Positions 58,201-64,000 of a stretch of 64,000 nucleotides of DNA are shown in pieces; positions within the stretch are counted from its first letter, which is position 1; the number at the start of each line of letters is the position of its first letter. Source of the DNA: CBDCWT01 sp965223305 (GTDB lineage Bacteria; Planctomycetota; Planctomycetia; Pirellulales; Pirellulaceae). The stretch is from positions 1-64,000 of the forward strand of contig CBDCWT010000083.1 of assembly GCA_965223305.1 (NCBI GenBank), read 5' to 3'. The position numbers and the translations under genes are program-made. The notes beneath the pieces were generated by a model, which made no database searches, was not told the origin of the DNA, and saw nothing but the letters and a program-made list of their open reading frames with translations.

Positions 58201-59570
58201 TTGCCGCTTACAACTACGACTACAACTCCTCGGGCCTCTTGATTGCCGAAGAACGCAGTCACCAAGAAGCCCAATTCGCCCAAACGGTCGGATACGTGTA
58301 CGACTTGACAGGGCAAGTAACCGAAGCCCTTTTCAGTGGGCAGTTTAACGAACGGTACACCTATGACCTCAACGGAAATCGTAAAACGTCGGAAGTTGGT
58401 GGCGACCAGCGGACCTATACGGCTGGGGCAGCAAATCGACTCCAAAACGACCGACAATATCGGTACGAATATGATGGAGAAGGGAACCAGATCAAGCGAG
58501 TTCCGATCCTTCCTGACGGGACAGACGATTCGAGTGGCACAGTGCGCACATTCATCTATGACCACCGCAATCGCTTGGTGCGAGCCAACGACTGGAGCAG
58601 CGACCCAGGCGATCCGAAGGCTCCAATTCCTGGAGTCGTCATATTGGAGAGCGTTCTGTACACGTATGATGTGTTTGGTGATCGAATAGCTCAAACCCAG
58701 AGTGGGGTGACAATTCACAGCATTTACGATGGAGGCAGTGTTTGGGCGGATGCCGGACTCGGAACAGATTGGGTTCGATATTTGTTTGGAGACGATGTTG
58801 ACAATCTACTCGGGCAGAATGAAAACACGCAGACAAGATGGCACCTATCTGATAACCAAAGGACGGTTCGGGACATTGTTGATTCAACAGGAACGCTTGC
58901 CGATCATACAGAATACTCAAGTTTTGGAGCAGTGATTGGCACATCGCTGGTCCACCAAGACCGGTTTGCCTTTACTGGGCGTGAGTTTGACGGAACAACG
59001 GGGCTATATTACTACCGCGCACGGGCGTACGACCCGCAAACGGGACGCTTCCAAAACCAGGACCCACTTTCGTTTGACGCTGGAGACGCAAATCTGTATC
59101 GGTACGGAGCGAACGCGCCAGGCGTTTATCGAGACCCTACCGGCACAGTTTCAACGTCAGAATACGCCAGTCTAGTGAGTCGCCTGAGTCAAGTCGCCGC
59201 ACAATGTGCAAAGTCCCTTGTTTCAGGGGCGATAGTGGGTGAGGTAGTGGAGTTGACCATTTACATATACTTCACAACAAACGGCCAGCCATACATTGGC
59301 CGGACGATTCAAGAATTGAGTGCTCGCGAGCGCCAGCATTTGGCGAAGCTCAAGAAACAAGGGCTAGGCATCGTTGAAGATTCGACGACAGCATTGTTCC
59401 GTGGGTCCGTCGCCAAGGGGGCAGTTGCCCAAGTGGAACAGGCTTTCCTTGAAGAAGCAGATAATTTCTTCGGGCGCCCAACCAATCTCTTGACGAAACC
59501 CAAAAAAGGGATTACAGGGGTTCTTAAAAACAGGATTCGTGCTGCAGCGAAATTTGCGGATCCTTGTTGA
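49278..59570 (+). CDS. Giant LEPR-XLL / dockerin / Ig-like / Rhs protein with GIY-YIG-like toxin tip
   Basis: About 3430 residues. A basic N-terminus with GMERLEDRLMLTA resembles the LEPR-XLL motif. Dockerin-like calcium repeats follow at about 51-105 (DVNADGRRSIADL; DITGDGWATLSDM). Then come putative Ig domains from about 275, a TSP/LamG-like part (about 394-600), an SdrD-type domain near 1147 (GWRIYLDENNNGMWESWE), and about eight more Ig-like units to about 1867. Rhs/YD repeats start near 2093 (PISVTRVYDTLDADTIGSFG), and the Rhs core ends near 3287 (YYYRARAYDPQTGRFQNQDP; YRDPTG). The last 140 residues form a GIY-YIG-like nuclease (TIYIYFTTNGQPYIGRT; ARERQHLAKLKK). A start at 49218 is also open. 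Confidence 0.88.
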   Translation: MSKKSRKRRRNLRDNKWLGMERLEDRLMLTASSGASPHTDVSPWHNATDPFDVNADGRRSIADLRVLLTDYLENGARELGGGDSDVGYYVDITGDGWATLSDMRQLLQTLTAPVASAEGVPNSTSNVANTNGENLLFVEFGYLPGGAGDEVIVQTDFSSVPDAFDEVGTFIITPDLVDSNGALLQPPAERIFPLFQRGAATFAVSPTFDGAQRLGVYAKVDDSHPDSAIRVVPESIASWKVQWEEQLQLWSSLPEVGDRGYDDGEFHVTATVVDANRPPEFVTEPVTAAHADIPYEYDSDAVDPDQDELTYRLAAGPAGMSIDPRTGRVMWRPSAGQVGVHSVVLEVADGARSDIQQYDIVVAQTPSNRPPVILSSPVRSAYLGEPVVTEPETPVDLRDWQVIQYDMGIWRDAEWIVSNDGTSVRQLHNSDAAILLSDFTLTNTKVEGTWLMDGGDDDMVGFVFGYQDTGHFYLFDWKRNTQSRQGNRSLGNAEQGMTVRAISVEDGNLDALDIWPTAGNGARSRTLFHNDVRWNHNTEYRFSLEFHPGEFTITVSIGDTVLEAATIEDDTYTSGGFGFYNFSQDNAVYRGFTSQAVPDDRYVYDVEAIDPDSDPLTYELVESPEGMTISPANGLVSWVPDDTHLGNHRVVVRVRDGRGGEAIQDFIVCVHPDPTNHAPLIVSEPARRFLQGPANDISVYRYDVEAIDFDFDTLRYELDAAPSGATINNETGEIQWPMVNGEQFVPVDFSQFHNLRLQAIPLPTGVHPNAFQYPEGSFETDGIPFEIPAGGNNAWFASGQNGSLSQVEIPVGEFGVSEVHTLINSGWGSPQIPGLAAVEFVGSDGAFYRKELVGNVDIRDYNQGVFTNSINGTSTVNVFTAGSGQNQEARLDKQFFDLPADFKSQVLETIRFIDNGAEGIQRIFVAGVTVLAAPSQATFEIQVTDGRGGLDQQSFTLDVMEAGDGEIHGTKFNDSDGDGHFVRHQAEEFSGGPGAWSPDGASLHYIQTGGNPGGYLELRDVVNTQLSLSVDSEIVNHLDAYDGGTLAFDARSINGIVEPWNVFGRIEIRSASKDLVYDGIGAVPGSDWSTFSIGLSSTEWGVSQNEWLEALDTATAMEITLEADLRLREHVGFDNFQLTPWRQEEGMEGWRIYLDENNNGMWESWERSTTTDASGAYAFTDLPDGDYTVREVARKGWQQTHPEFERRIAIQGGNVVDRVDFGNLAVPVTSVYFTSFPTTTVEAGQRFVYEAHIVSSSGEVTIELPLAPQGMSIHPTTGVVVWDPSDLDVGTHQVALRAVAEDGEVITQPFQLTVEPFNAPPVFESIPPAAVGIGQPLEFNVRAFDPDGDTAGLRFANPTLGNGLVVDPISGHATWTAPISTGPQTLSIVATDEQGGESTLSFTVAVLDGINSPPLFTSTPRTSTAVNVPWHYIPDATDPDDEPLTVSIEFGPNEAILTDMGVIQWTPTSPGTVTFVVRATDSRGEHVEQTFDVTATLEFENSAPIILSESVPTQAAYNLTQQFQILASDPDNDSVQWRLESGPTGMGMDQRGNVRWTPDESLLGPQEFIVVVSDAYGGTSEATFTIEVTCANGSPQVISTPVTNSTEREPYRYTIDAVDPEHDELRFLLETMPTGMAVDETTGEISWLPNVGQAGLHLIEVAVVDSHGAVGRQSFEIEVDSLPLGEDPQAILTINEPPRITSTPVFGAQPGESYTYQVEAFDPEGTSLAYGFLSNPQGMAISPAGEVTWTPPLNGPTTESVSIVVEDADGAKGFQTFTLRIEENRSPVITSFPVDTVSAGGAYAYDFRALDPDNHRLTFSITGPSGMLIDASGAIRWQTDPTDAGRAEFVSVTVEDEFGATATQNFTLNVAADTVAPNVDLEILQGFVDSAGNFFINQGDTTFIRVTATDDLRVAALELTIDGAVTPVPPSGVVEYQGVAPGSVSIVATATDVAGNVGTSTTSLGVIDPNDNSVPQVEITSPVSSEPHGASSGALHEVTDTVEIKGTVQDDNLLEWRLEYARADLVDYQNFAADGDHWKLINSGNSNVINGALGTFDATVLSNNTYVVRLYASDGVRIRTRGILLAVAGQTKIGNFRLEFTDLQIPLAGIPISVTRVYDTLDADTIGSFGHGWTMGAADPLIFETVPDGGEFVPGQTKVYLTNPDGHRVGFTYTETAISAGLIGDTLFAISFEPDPGVYDTLAIEQRTISRSGASGAFGSIAQALGATLMNPEEYTLTTPTGFKYSYHEDEGLKRITDLNGNFVTFTQDAITHSSGDEITFVRSAGRVDEINFPSVDVDGNPTTATLNYQYDANGDLTLFTDAAGVSTGYEYEANPAHFLKRAINDAGETQFRVVYEEKDNVFRFLHVEDRDGNILQLSPSPDLLAQQAVVRDGNGNETTLKFDDRGNVLEEQDAHGNTIFREYNDPNNPDLETRIVDRLGFVAEREYDANGNVRFIRELGPENAPFANPIVTEFQYDSGNRVELIKNAMGYTTQFDYDANGNLEWIVNNEGHYSTFTYDAQGRRETFTDFNKNTTRFEYTTGDQPNRVIFADGTYQVFEYNSYGQVTLEEFFEADGTPVERRATQYDASGRVVAEISGAEGDPDHPPTVVRKFYDGHLLDWEIIVHPDSVELDGTLRESPATPVHQRKSSITDFEYDSNDRLIWQVDAEGGRVDFRYDAQGNRIALRDPVGNITTWVYDELNRVVEERDPLYWDNVRSTDQAFMSMSDDEFLELVAPVTPISPFNDTETRDPLYDDSSGASCGTQTGAEHVRLTCYDADGNQTHTIDRNNRMREFDYDHAGRLLQEIWYSPPAPGTGVRDLVETITFTYDVLGNMETASDSNSNYLFTYDTLNRLDTVDNNPDGTRTAPRVILDYDYDPQGNVVLTSDDAGVTVESDYDQRNRLEWRKWFDADASGDVDDARVDFTYNAAGREATIHRYSDLLATTLVGNTIRTYDLAGRSDLLRHNNSSGALLAAYNYDYNSSGLLIAEERSHQEAQFAQTVGYVYDLTGQVTEALFSGQFNERYTYDLNGNRKTSEVGGDQRTYTAGAANRLQNDRQYRYEYDGEGNQIKRVPILPDGTDDSSGTVRTFIYDHRNRLVRANDWSSDPGDPKAPIPGVVILESVLYTYDVFGDRIAQTQSGVTIHSIYDGGSVWADAGLGTDWVRYLFGDDVDNLLGQNENTQTRWHLSDNQRTVRDIVDSTGTLADHTEYSSFGAVIGTSLVHQDRFAFTGREFDGTTGLYYYRARAYDPQTGRFQNQDPLSFDAGDANLYRYGANAPGVYRDPTGTVSTSEYASLVSRLSQVAAQCAKSLVSGAIVGEVVELTIYIYFTTNGQPYIGRTIQELSARERQHLAKLKKQGLGIVEDSTTALFRGSVAKGAVAQVEQAFLEEADNFFGRPTNLLTKPKKGITGVLKNRIRAAAKFADPC

Positions 59571-59582
59571 TAGGAGAATATC

Positions 59583-59879
59583 ATGCAGTCTTGCACATTG
59601 GTCCTAAAATTGGCTGAAAGCCCATTTGGCAACAAAGAAGAAAGAGAAGAGCTCAGGTTGATTGAAGTCGCCATTGACAGTAAGTGCCGTGAACTAAACG
59701 TTGGCAAGATTGCTGACATCCAAAACGGTGGAGGCTTCGCTCGCTTCATTGTCATCGGAGAGTCGGCGGATGCGATCTACTCAGCGTTGGCGACAGTGCT
59801 TGATATGGGAGCTCTACCCCACGGCTCATCGATCCAAAAATACCGTAGCGATGACGACATTGAGACAACGAGCTTTTAG
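59583..59879 (+). CDS. Putative immunity protein for the Rhs GIY-YIG toxin
   Basis: A 98-residue protein starting at ATG 59583, 12 bases after the toxin stop, with a good AGGAG site before it. It is acidic and compact, with alternating strands and helices (SCTLVLKLAESPFGNKEERE; FARFIVIGESADAIYSALAT). No signal peptide is present. Position directly downstream of an Rhs C-terminal tip is the usual place of the cognate immunity gene, which would bind and block the nuclease in the producer cell. The immunity family is not recognised. The role is inferred from position. Confidence 0.7.
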   Translation: MQSCTLVLKLAESPFGNKEEREELRLIEVAIDSKCRELNVGKIADIQNGGGFARFIVIGESADAIYSALATVLDMGALPHGSSIQKYRSDDDIETTSF

Positions 59880-59990
59880 GGTCGCCAATCCGTCGAGGCA
59901 ATTCAATTTTGCCCGATAAGTCTTCTTATCAGTCGAATTCCTGAGGAGTTTTGTCGGATAACTTTAAGTCACTTGAAGTAAAGCCCACCA

Positions 59991-61499
59991 TCAATTGGAG
60001 TACCAGCTGACAGGAACGAGTTTTTCATCTCCTCGCCAACGTTCGACGATTGAGTCTTGATACCACTCGTCCACCAAATCTGCATGGTCGGTAATGACGA
60101 CCTGGAGGTTCGGTGCTAACTCGTTCACGACGTCAAAGATAAATCGGAACATCTCCCGCACCGTTTCCTTGTCTTCATCTTCCAGGTCATCAACGTCCTG
60201 CTTTGGGATCGGCACCTCGCTCGGAAAATAGGCTTGAGTTGGCTGATCAAGGAAAAGCACACGCGGCACTGGGCGCGAGTGCTTCACAAACCACTCGTGG
60301 AGTGCTAAGTGAGCAATCAAGTGGCAGCCCACCCAGTTCGCACCGCTTCCCATTTCAGACATTGGTATTCCCTCACTGCCAGTGAACCCCCGGACTGTGA
60401 GGTTGTTAATGTCGATCTCGAAAGGGTACTCGGAATGCTCTAGATCCAATCGTTTTGCCCAGGTCGACATGCTTTCACTAATCACACGAAGCATGATCCC
60501 AAGCTGCTCCTCCAGCGTTTCGTTTGAGACGGTATTCTCCAGGTCAGCGACTACCCTTCTTTGTTTTTCAACTTCTCTCACCAGAGCCTCTGTCTCATCG
60601 ACCTCTTTGACGCTATCAAGATACAAGCTGATGCGGCCCACAATTCGACCCTGCTGCGCCACTCGCTCACGTAAACGCTCTAGCTCTTCCTCTTGAGCAA
60701 AGATTGCTTCCAATGAGTTTCGATTGGCGGCTATTGCCGTCTCGGTTTGTGTTATCAGTTCCTGCCTTTCCTCGATGTACGACTCAAGCCTTGGCTGCTG
60801 GCGAACCACAGCATCGATCTGTTCGGTAATCTTCTTGAGGGAACCCTGGATGGCAGTAATGGTTGGTATTTCAACTTGAAGTGCATTGCCGCACAGGGGG
60901 CAAATGTTGTGTGCTCCCCCTTCATTGTATAGCCCAATCGCCTCCAAACGTTGCCGTTGCTCAACGACCTCCTTGCTGTAGCCAATTTGGTCCAAAGCGA
61001 ACGACTTAGCAGCTTCGACTTCTGTCCGTAACTTGTCGAGTGTGCTGAGCAGCTCGGCCCGTTCATCTCTTAGCACACGAAGACGGTCGTTGTTTGCCAA
61101 TTCCGGCGTGCTTGGGACCCACTGAGATGCATGTTGGAGTACGCTAAGAATCTCACCAAAATCGTCTCCGTTGACGTGGGGAGTCGGGGCGATGATCCCA
61201 ACCTGCTGCGCCTCTGCCATCAGTGCCAGTGCACGTGTATTGTCGCGCCCCTGGATTGCTTGCTCATCCTCCAAACGCCGCTCAAGCTGCTTGAGCTTTC
61301 GTCGCTCTCTTCGGAGTTGTTGTATCTGACTGAACCGATCATCCGACGCGGCACCAAGGAAATACGGAAGCGTATCCTTGATGGCCTGCGGAATGAAGTC
61401 TTCTTCCTGCCGGTAAAATAGTGATGCCGGGTCAGCAACGCGCTCTTGCGGTTGAAACAAGAGAAACGATGTGTGACTGATAATTGGGGTGGACCCCAT
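59991..61499 (-). pseudogene. DUF3732 (ABC-3C type) ATPase, 5' end lost
   Basis: The retained part is an SMC/Rad50-like ATPase. Long coiled coils flank a zinc-hook-like HNICPLCGNAL. The C-terminal nucleotide-binding half has a signature-like SEMGSGANWVGCHLIAHLAL, Walker B VLFLDQPTQAYFP and an H-loop VVITDHADLVDEW. DUF3732 is the ATPase of ABC-3C-type defence modules. Walker A and the rest of the N-terminal half are absent. The frame begins ATGGGGTCCACC at 61499, just where the transposon starts, so the gene was truncated. No middle-component gene is in the window. The product is presumably inactive. Confidence 0.82.
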
Positions 61500-61658
61500 A
61501 TCTATGTCGCTCAGAAAAGTTGACCCGGCTGTGCTCGGCTACGCTGACCCACTGCTTGGAAAAGAAGTGAGTGGAGCTTTGTTTCCAAGCAGCAGCGAAC
61601 TGGATTGGAGGGCGGTGCGGATGGTCGGGCTGGGGCTGTAGCAGAGCGCGTAAAAAAA

Positions 61659-61702
61659 CCTCGTCTACGGTCGACGCGTGAGCGACGGTGACGTAGACGA
61701 GG
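61659..61702. repeat. Perfect 11-bp inverted repeat near the transposon end
   Basis: CCTCGTCTACG (61659-61669) pairs fully with CGTAGACGAGG (61692-61702) across a 22-base loop. A7 precedes it and A6 follows closely. It lies about 160 bases in from the presumed left end and 30 bases before the first open frame, so it could be a transposase site or leader structure. Confidence 0.75.
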
Positions 61703-61733
61703 GTGTGAAAAAAGATAATGACAGCCTGCCTGA

Positions 61734-62468
61734 CAATTTGGCTTTTGGGCGATCGCGGTCGGGGAGTTCTTCGAGAATTCGCCAAATTGGCACGAGACCG
61801 ATCGCGCCAAGCCCACTATCCAGTCTTATCGGACCGCTCTAGAGCGTGCTCTGGGTGAGCGTGACGACCTGCGCCGATGCCGCGCCAGCTGCTGCCACTG
61901 CGGCATCGAATTCCTGACGGCTCCGGCCAACGCCGGCCGCACTGATCTGCGTTGTCCGTTCGGCTGCCGTGAGCAACACCGTCGTGAGCAGTCGAATCGT
62001 CGCAGCGCGGAATACTATCGCACGAAGTCAGGACGCGCCAAGAAGAAGAGGCTGAACGGCCGAAGGGCGAAGCCAACGTCCAGTGCACCGAGCGGATCAT
62101 CCAACGATTTGCGTTCCACCGCGGTCAGTCGGGCCTCCGCCGCAGTCAAGCCGCCTCCCGCCGAACCGACTCCACAGGACGCCACGTCCTCCACTGCTTC
62201 TCTCGCGCCGTGTTCCCCCACACCTCCTCCGTCGCTCGCGGCGCCGTTGTCTCTACAGCTGCCGGGCAGCATCCAGCTCACCCAGGCGATGGTGGAACTT
62301 TCGCCCGTGCTGCCCTACGTGGAACTACTCTTCTCCCTACTCGGCCGCCAGGAGTTCGGCCGCCAAGAGCTGCTCGCGCGGCTGCGGGAACGAATGAGAC
62401 AACACAGCCTCCTTTATCAGAATCGCCGCGACTACGTTGTTCAATTCCTTCATGAACAGCCTCCCTAA
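61734..62468 (+). CDS. First transposon gene: zinc-ribbon protein without a clear start codon
   Basis: The frame is open from 61734 to TAA 62466-62468, with no ATG, GTG or TTG before TTG 62109. Yet it looks coding: AVGEFFENSPNWHETDRAKP, SYRTALERALGERDDLRRCR, a zinc-ribbon-like SCCHCGIEFLTAPANAGR / RCPFGCREQHRR, then basic RTKSGRAKKKRLNGRR, a Pro/Ser linker, and a helical C-terminus (VELLFSLLGRQEFGRQEL). Either a start codon was lost, or the start is non-canonical or upstream by frameshift. It precedes the ParB gene closely. Its function is unknown, probably DNA binding. Confidence 0.55.
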   Translation, partial: QFGFWAIAVGEFFENSPNWHETDRAKPTIQSYRTALERALGERDDLRRCRASCCHCGIEFLTAPANAGRTDLRCPFGCREQHRREQSNRRSAEYYRTKSGRAKKKRLNGRRAKPTSSAPSGSSNDLRSTAVSRASAAVKPPPAEPTPQDATSSTASLAPCSPTPPPSLAAPLSLQLPGSIQLTQAMVELSPVLPYVELLFSLLGRQEFGRQELLARLRERMRQHSLLYQNRRDYVVQFLHEQPP

Positions 62469-62487
62469 CCGCGTCTCGGCCTCTGCC

Positions 62488-63399
62488 ATGTCTCCATCCA
62501 TCGAATGCAGCCAGATCGACCGGCGCCATGAAGGCTGCCGTGTTCGTGATTCCGCCCAGGAAGCGCGCCTGCTGGCCGAAGTCTCGCAGCGCGGCATTCA
62601 ACAGGCGTTGGCGGGCGTGTGGAACGACTCGCAGTTCATCCTGCTTGACGGGTTCAAGCGGCTGCGCGCCGCCGAAAAGCTGCACATCCACTGCGTCCCC
62701 TGCCGCTCGTTAGGGGAAGAGGAAGCCACGGGCATCCTGAGCCTGATGCGCACGAAAAAGCAAACCTCACTCAATGCGTTCGAAGAGGCGCGCTTCATCG
62801 AGCTGCTTGTCGACACCCATCAGATGAGCGTCGCGGACATTGCCTCACAACTTGGCCGCAGCAAAGCCTGGGTGTCGATGCGTCGCGGACTGCTCACCGA
62901 GATGACTCCCGCCGTGCAGAACCTGCTCAGCCAGGGCAAGTTCCCGGTCTACGCCTACCTGCACACCTTGCGGCCGTTTATGCGCATGAACGCGGCCGAA
63001 AGCGGACAGATCGAACGATTCATCCGCGCGGTCGCTGGACGGTCGCCCAGTCTGCGCGACATCCAACTGCTGGCCGACGGCTGCTTCCGCGGTCCGGCGC
63101 CGTTGCGGGAAGCCATCCTGCAAGGCAATTGGCAGTGGTCGTTGCAGCAAATCAAAGACACGCTCGCTCGGCCCGGCGCCTGCAGCGCCGCCGAGCAGCA
63201 GCTGCTGAGCGACCTGATCAAGACGTCCAAGATGATGGCGCTGATTACATCCCGTTGCCACAGCGCAGCGTTGAAGACCCCTGCGTTCCTTGTCGAAGCC
63301 AATCTGTCGGCGACGGCGCTGCTCGCTCAACTGCCCGCCTTTCAACAAGCGTTGGAGACGTTCGATGGCCGACCCCGAGATGAACCTGTCAATCTTTAA
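62488..63399 (+). CDS. ParB-like protein of the transposon
   Basis: A 303-residue ParB-type protein. The ParB N-terminal part (LLDGFKRLRAAEKL and CRSLGEEEATGILSLMRTKK) is followed by a helix-turn-helix (MSVADIASQLGRSKAWVSMR) like the KorB/ParB DNA-binding domain. An extended frame starts at 62437, overlapping the previous gene; ATG 62488 or 62452 are alternatives. The end overlaps the next gene by 35 bases. In plasmids ParB binds parS; here it replaces the IstB ATPase position of IS21-type elements. A targeting or assembly role is inference. Confidence 0.72.
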   Translation: MSPSIECSQIDRRHEGCRVRDSAQEARLLAEVSQRGIQQALAGVWNDSQFILLDGFKRLRAAEKLHIHCVPCRSLGEEEATGILSLMRTKKQTSLNAFEEARFIELLVDTHQMSVADIASQLGRSKAWVSMRRGLLTEMTPAVQNLLSQGKFPVYAYLHTLRPFMRMNAAESGQIERFIRAVAGRSPSLRDIQLLADGCFRGPAPLREAILQGNWQWSLQQIKDTLARPGACSAAEQQLLSDLIKTSKMMALITSRCHSAALKTPAFLVEANLSATALLAQLPAFQQALETFDGRPRDEPVNL

Positions 63400-64000
63400 A
63401 CTCCACGAGCGGGGAATGCCGCTGCGTGAAATCGCACGCCGGTTCGGCGTCAGCCGCAACACGGTGCGAAGGATCGTCCGCCGGGGGACGCACGAGGCGA
63501 GTCAGCGCCAGCCTCGCCGCGATCGCAGGCAAGTGGATCTTGAACTGTTGCAACGGCTTTACAAGGAGTGCGGCGGCTGGATCCAGCGCATTCACGAAAA
63601 GCTGGCCGAGGAAGAGGGAATTCAAATCGGCTACTCGACGCTGACCCGTCTGCTGCGCGACGCGGGCATCGGCCAGCCGGCTTCGCAGCGCTGCGATCGC
63701 GTTCCCGATGAGCCGGGCCAGGAGATGCAGCACGACACGACCGTTTATCAAGTGCCGCTCGACGGACGCCGCACTCGGCTGATCGCCAGCCTAATGTACC
63801 TGCGTTACTCGAAGCGACGGTATCTCAAGTTCTACCGTTCGTTCAACCGCTTCGCGATGAAATGCTTTATTCACGAGTCGCTGATGCACTGGGGCTGCTC
63901 GGCTCCGGTGTGCGTCATTGACAACACGAACTTGGCGCGGCTGCGGGGCAGCGGATCGGGGGCCGTCATCGCGCCCGAAATGGAGGCGTTCGGCCGACTC
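63365..64000 (+). CDS. IS21/IstA-like DDE transposase, 3' partial
   Basis: The first 212 residues of a transposase that continues past the window. A helix-turn-helix (MPLREIARRFGVSRNTVRRI) is followed by a second helical part (RIHEKLAEEEGIQIGYSTLT) and an integrase core that starts PGQEMQHDTTVYQVP, with the first catalytic Asp, and reaches CVIDNTNLARL, with the second. This is typical of IstA/rve proteins. The ATG at 63365 overlaps the end of the ParB-like gene. No IstB ATPase is present upstream. Confidence 0.88.
   Translation, partial: MADPEMNLSIFKLHERGMPLREIARRFGVSRNTVRRIVRRGTHEASQRQPRRDRRQVDLELLQRLYKECGGWIQRIHEKLAEEEGIQIGYSTLTRLLRDAGIGQPASQRCDRVPDEPGQEMQHDTTVYQVPLDGRRTRLIASLMYLRYSKRRYLKFYRSFNRFAMKCFIHESLMHWGCSAPVCVIDNTNLARLRGSGSGAVIAPEMEAFGRL

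Larger units (their letters stand above)
61500..64000 (+). mobile_element. ParB/IstA-type transposon, right side beyond the window
   Basis: From about 61500 the sequence changes and the three genes of this element begin, all on the plus strand: a zinc-ribbon protein, a ParB-like protein and an IS21-like transposase. The left end is placed near 61500-61510 (TATGTCGCTCAGAAAAGTTGAC) because it truncates the DUF3732 gene there. The right end is out of the window, so the terminal repeats and target duplication cannot be checked. Confidence 0.65.

Noticed and set aside
59880..59990. GATAAG/CTTATC stem as terminator of the immunity gene
   Set aside because: Only six pairs and no T-run; too weak to call.
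61432..62100. Minus-strand frames beside the transposon end
   Set aside because: They are antisense to the zinc-ribbon frame and lack motifs.

Overview
The window looks like a planctomycete chromosome, most likely from the Pirellulales or a close relative. The evidence is a set of families that are typical of that phylum: a paired DUF1549/DUF1553 and DUF1501 gene set, a TIGR02996 leucine-rich-repeat protein, a TIGR03009 protein, a many-EF-hand lipoprotein, an LEPR-XLL-type N-terminus on a giant surface protein, a Pup-ligase-like protein, and high GC with short gene clusters on both strands. No rRNA or tRNA was seen. One RNA gene, the small bacterial SRP RNA, is supported by sequence and pairing at about 31.09-31.21 kb.

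Region 1 (0-37.4 kb) is core chromosome. It carries rsmE, a DUF2817 peptidase-like gene, a RidA-family gene, a MazG-like pyrophosphohydrolase, a BtaB-like methyltransferase and a DUF2314 membrane protein. Next come a frameshifted SMP-30-like gene, a panC-lgt pair and folK, then an LRR protein, an esterase, an SSS symporter with a 48-residue membrane protein beside it, and scpB with a very long acidic tail. After these are a CoA-binding protein, the DUF1549/DUF1501/EF-hand cluster, AIM24, an ABC exporter (ATPase plus a permease with a large inserted soluble domain), a DUF1611/DgcN-like protein, a TIGR03009 protein, the SRP RNA, a PafA/Dop-like protein with predicted membrane helices, UDP-glucose dehydrogenase and an OafA-type acyltransferase with an SGNH tail.

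Region 2 (37.5-49.2 kb) is an accessory island of broken pieces. It has Rhs-core fragments, an orphan SUKH immunity fragment, a decayed IS4-family element with a 12-bp target duplication, a TnpA_REP-like gene, an intact IS66-family element with an 8-bp target duplication, a HELCH zinc-peptidase-like gene and an outer-membrane-barrel-like protein.

Region 3 (49.2-59.9 kb) is the main find: one gene of about 3430 codons that joins an LEPR-XLL-like anchor, dockerin-like repeats, many Ig-like domains, a full Rhs/YD-repeat shell and a C-terminal GIY-YIG-like nuclease tip. A small gene 12 bases downstream is the likely immunity gene. Together they form a polymorphic-toxin locus.

Region 4 (59.9-64 kb) holds the 3' remainder of a DUF3732 (ABC-3C defence) ATPase. 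It is cut off by a transposon encoding a zinc-ribbon protein, a ParB-like protein and an IS21/IstA-like transposase that runs off the window.

Several conserved genes carry single frameshifts, often in short homopolymers (near 6799, 26845, 30200, 31653, 32257, 34158 and 49046). Either the underlying sequence has indel errors or the genome is decaying, so 'broken' calls outside the mobile island are provisional.
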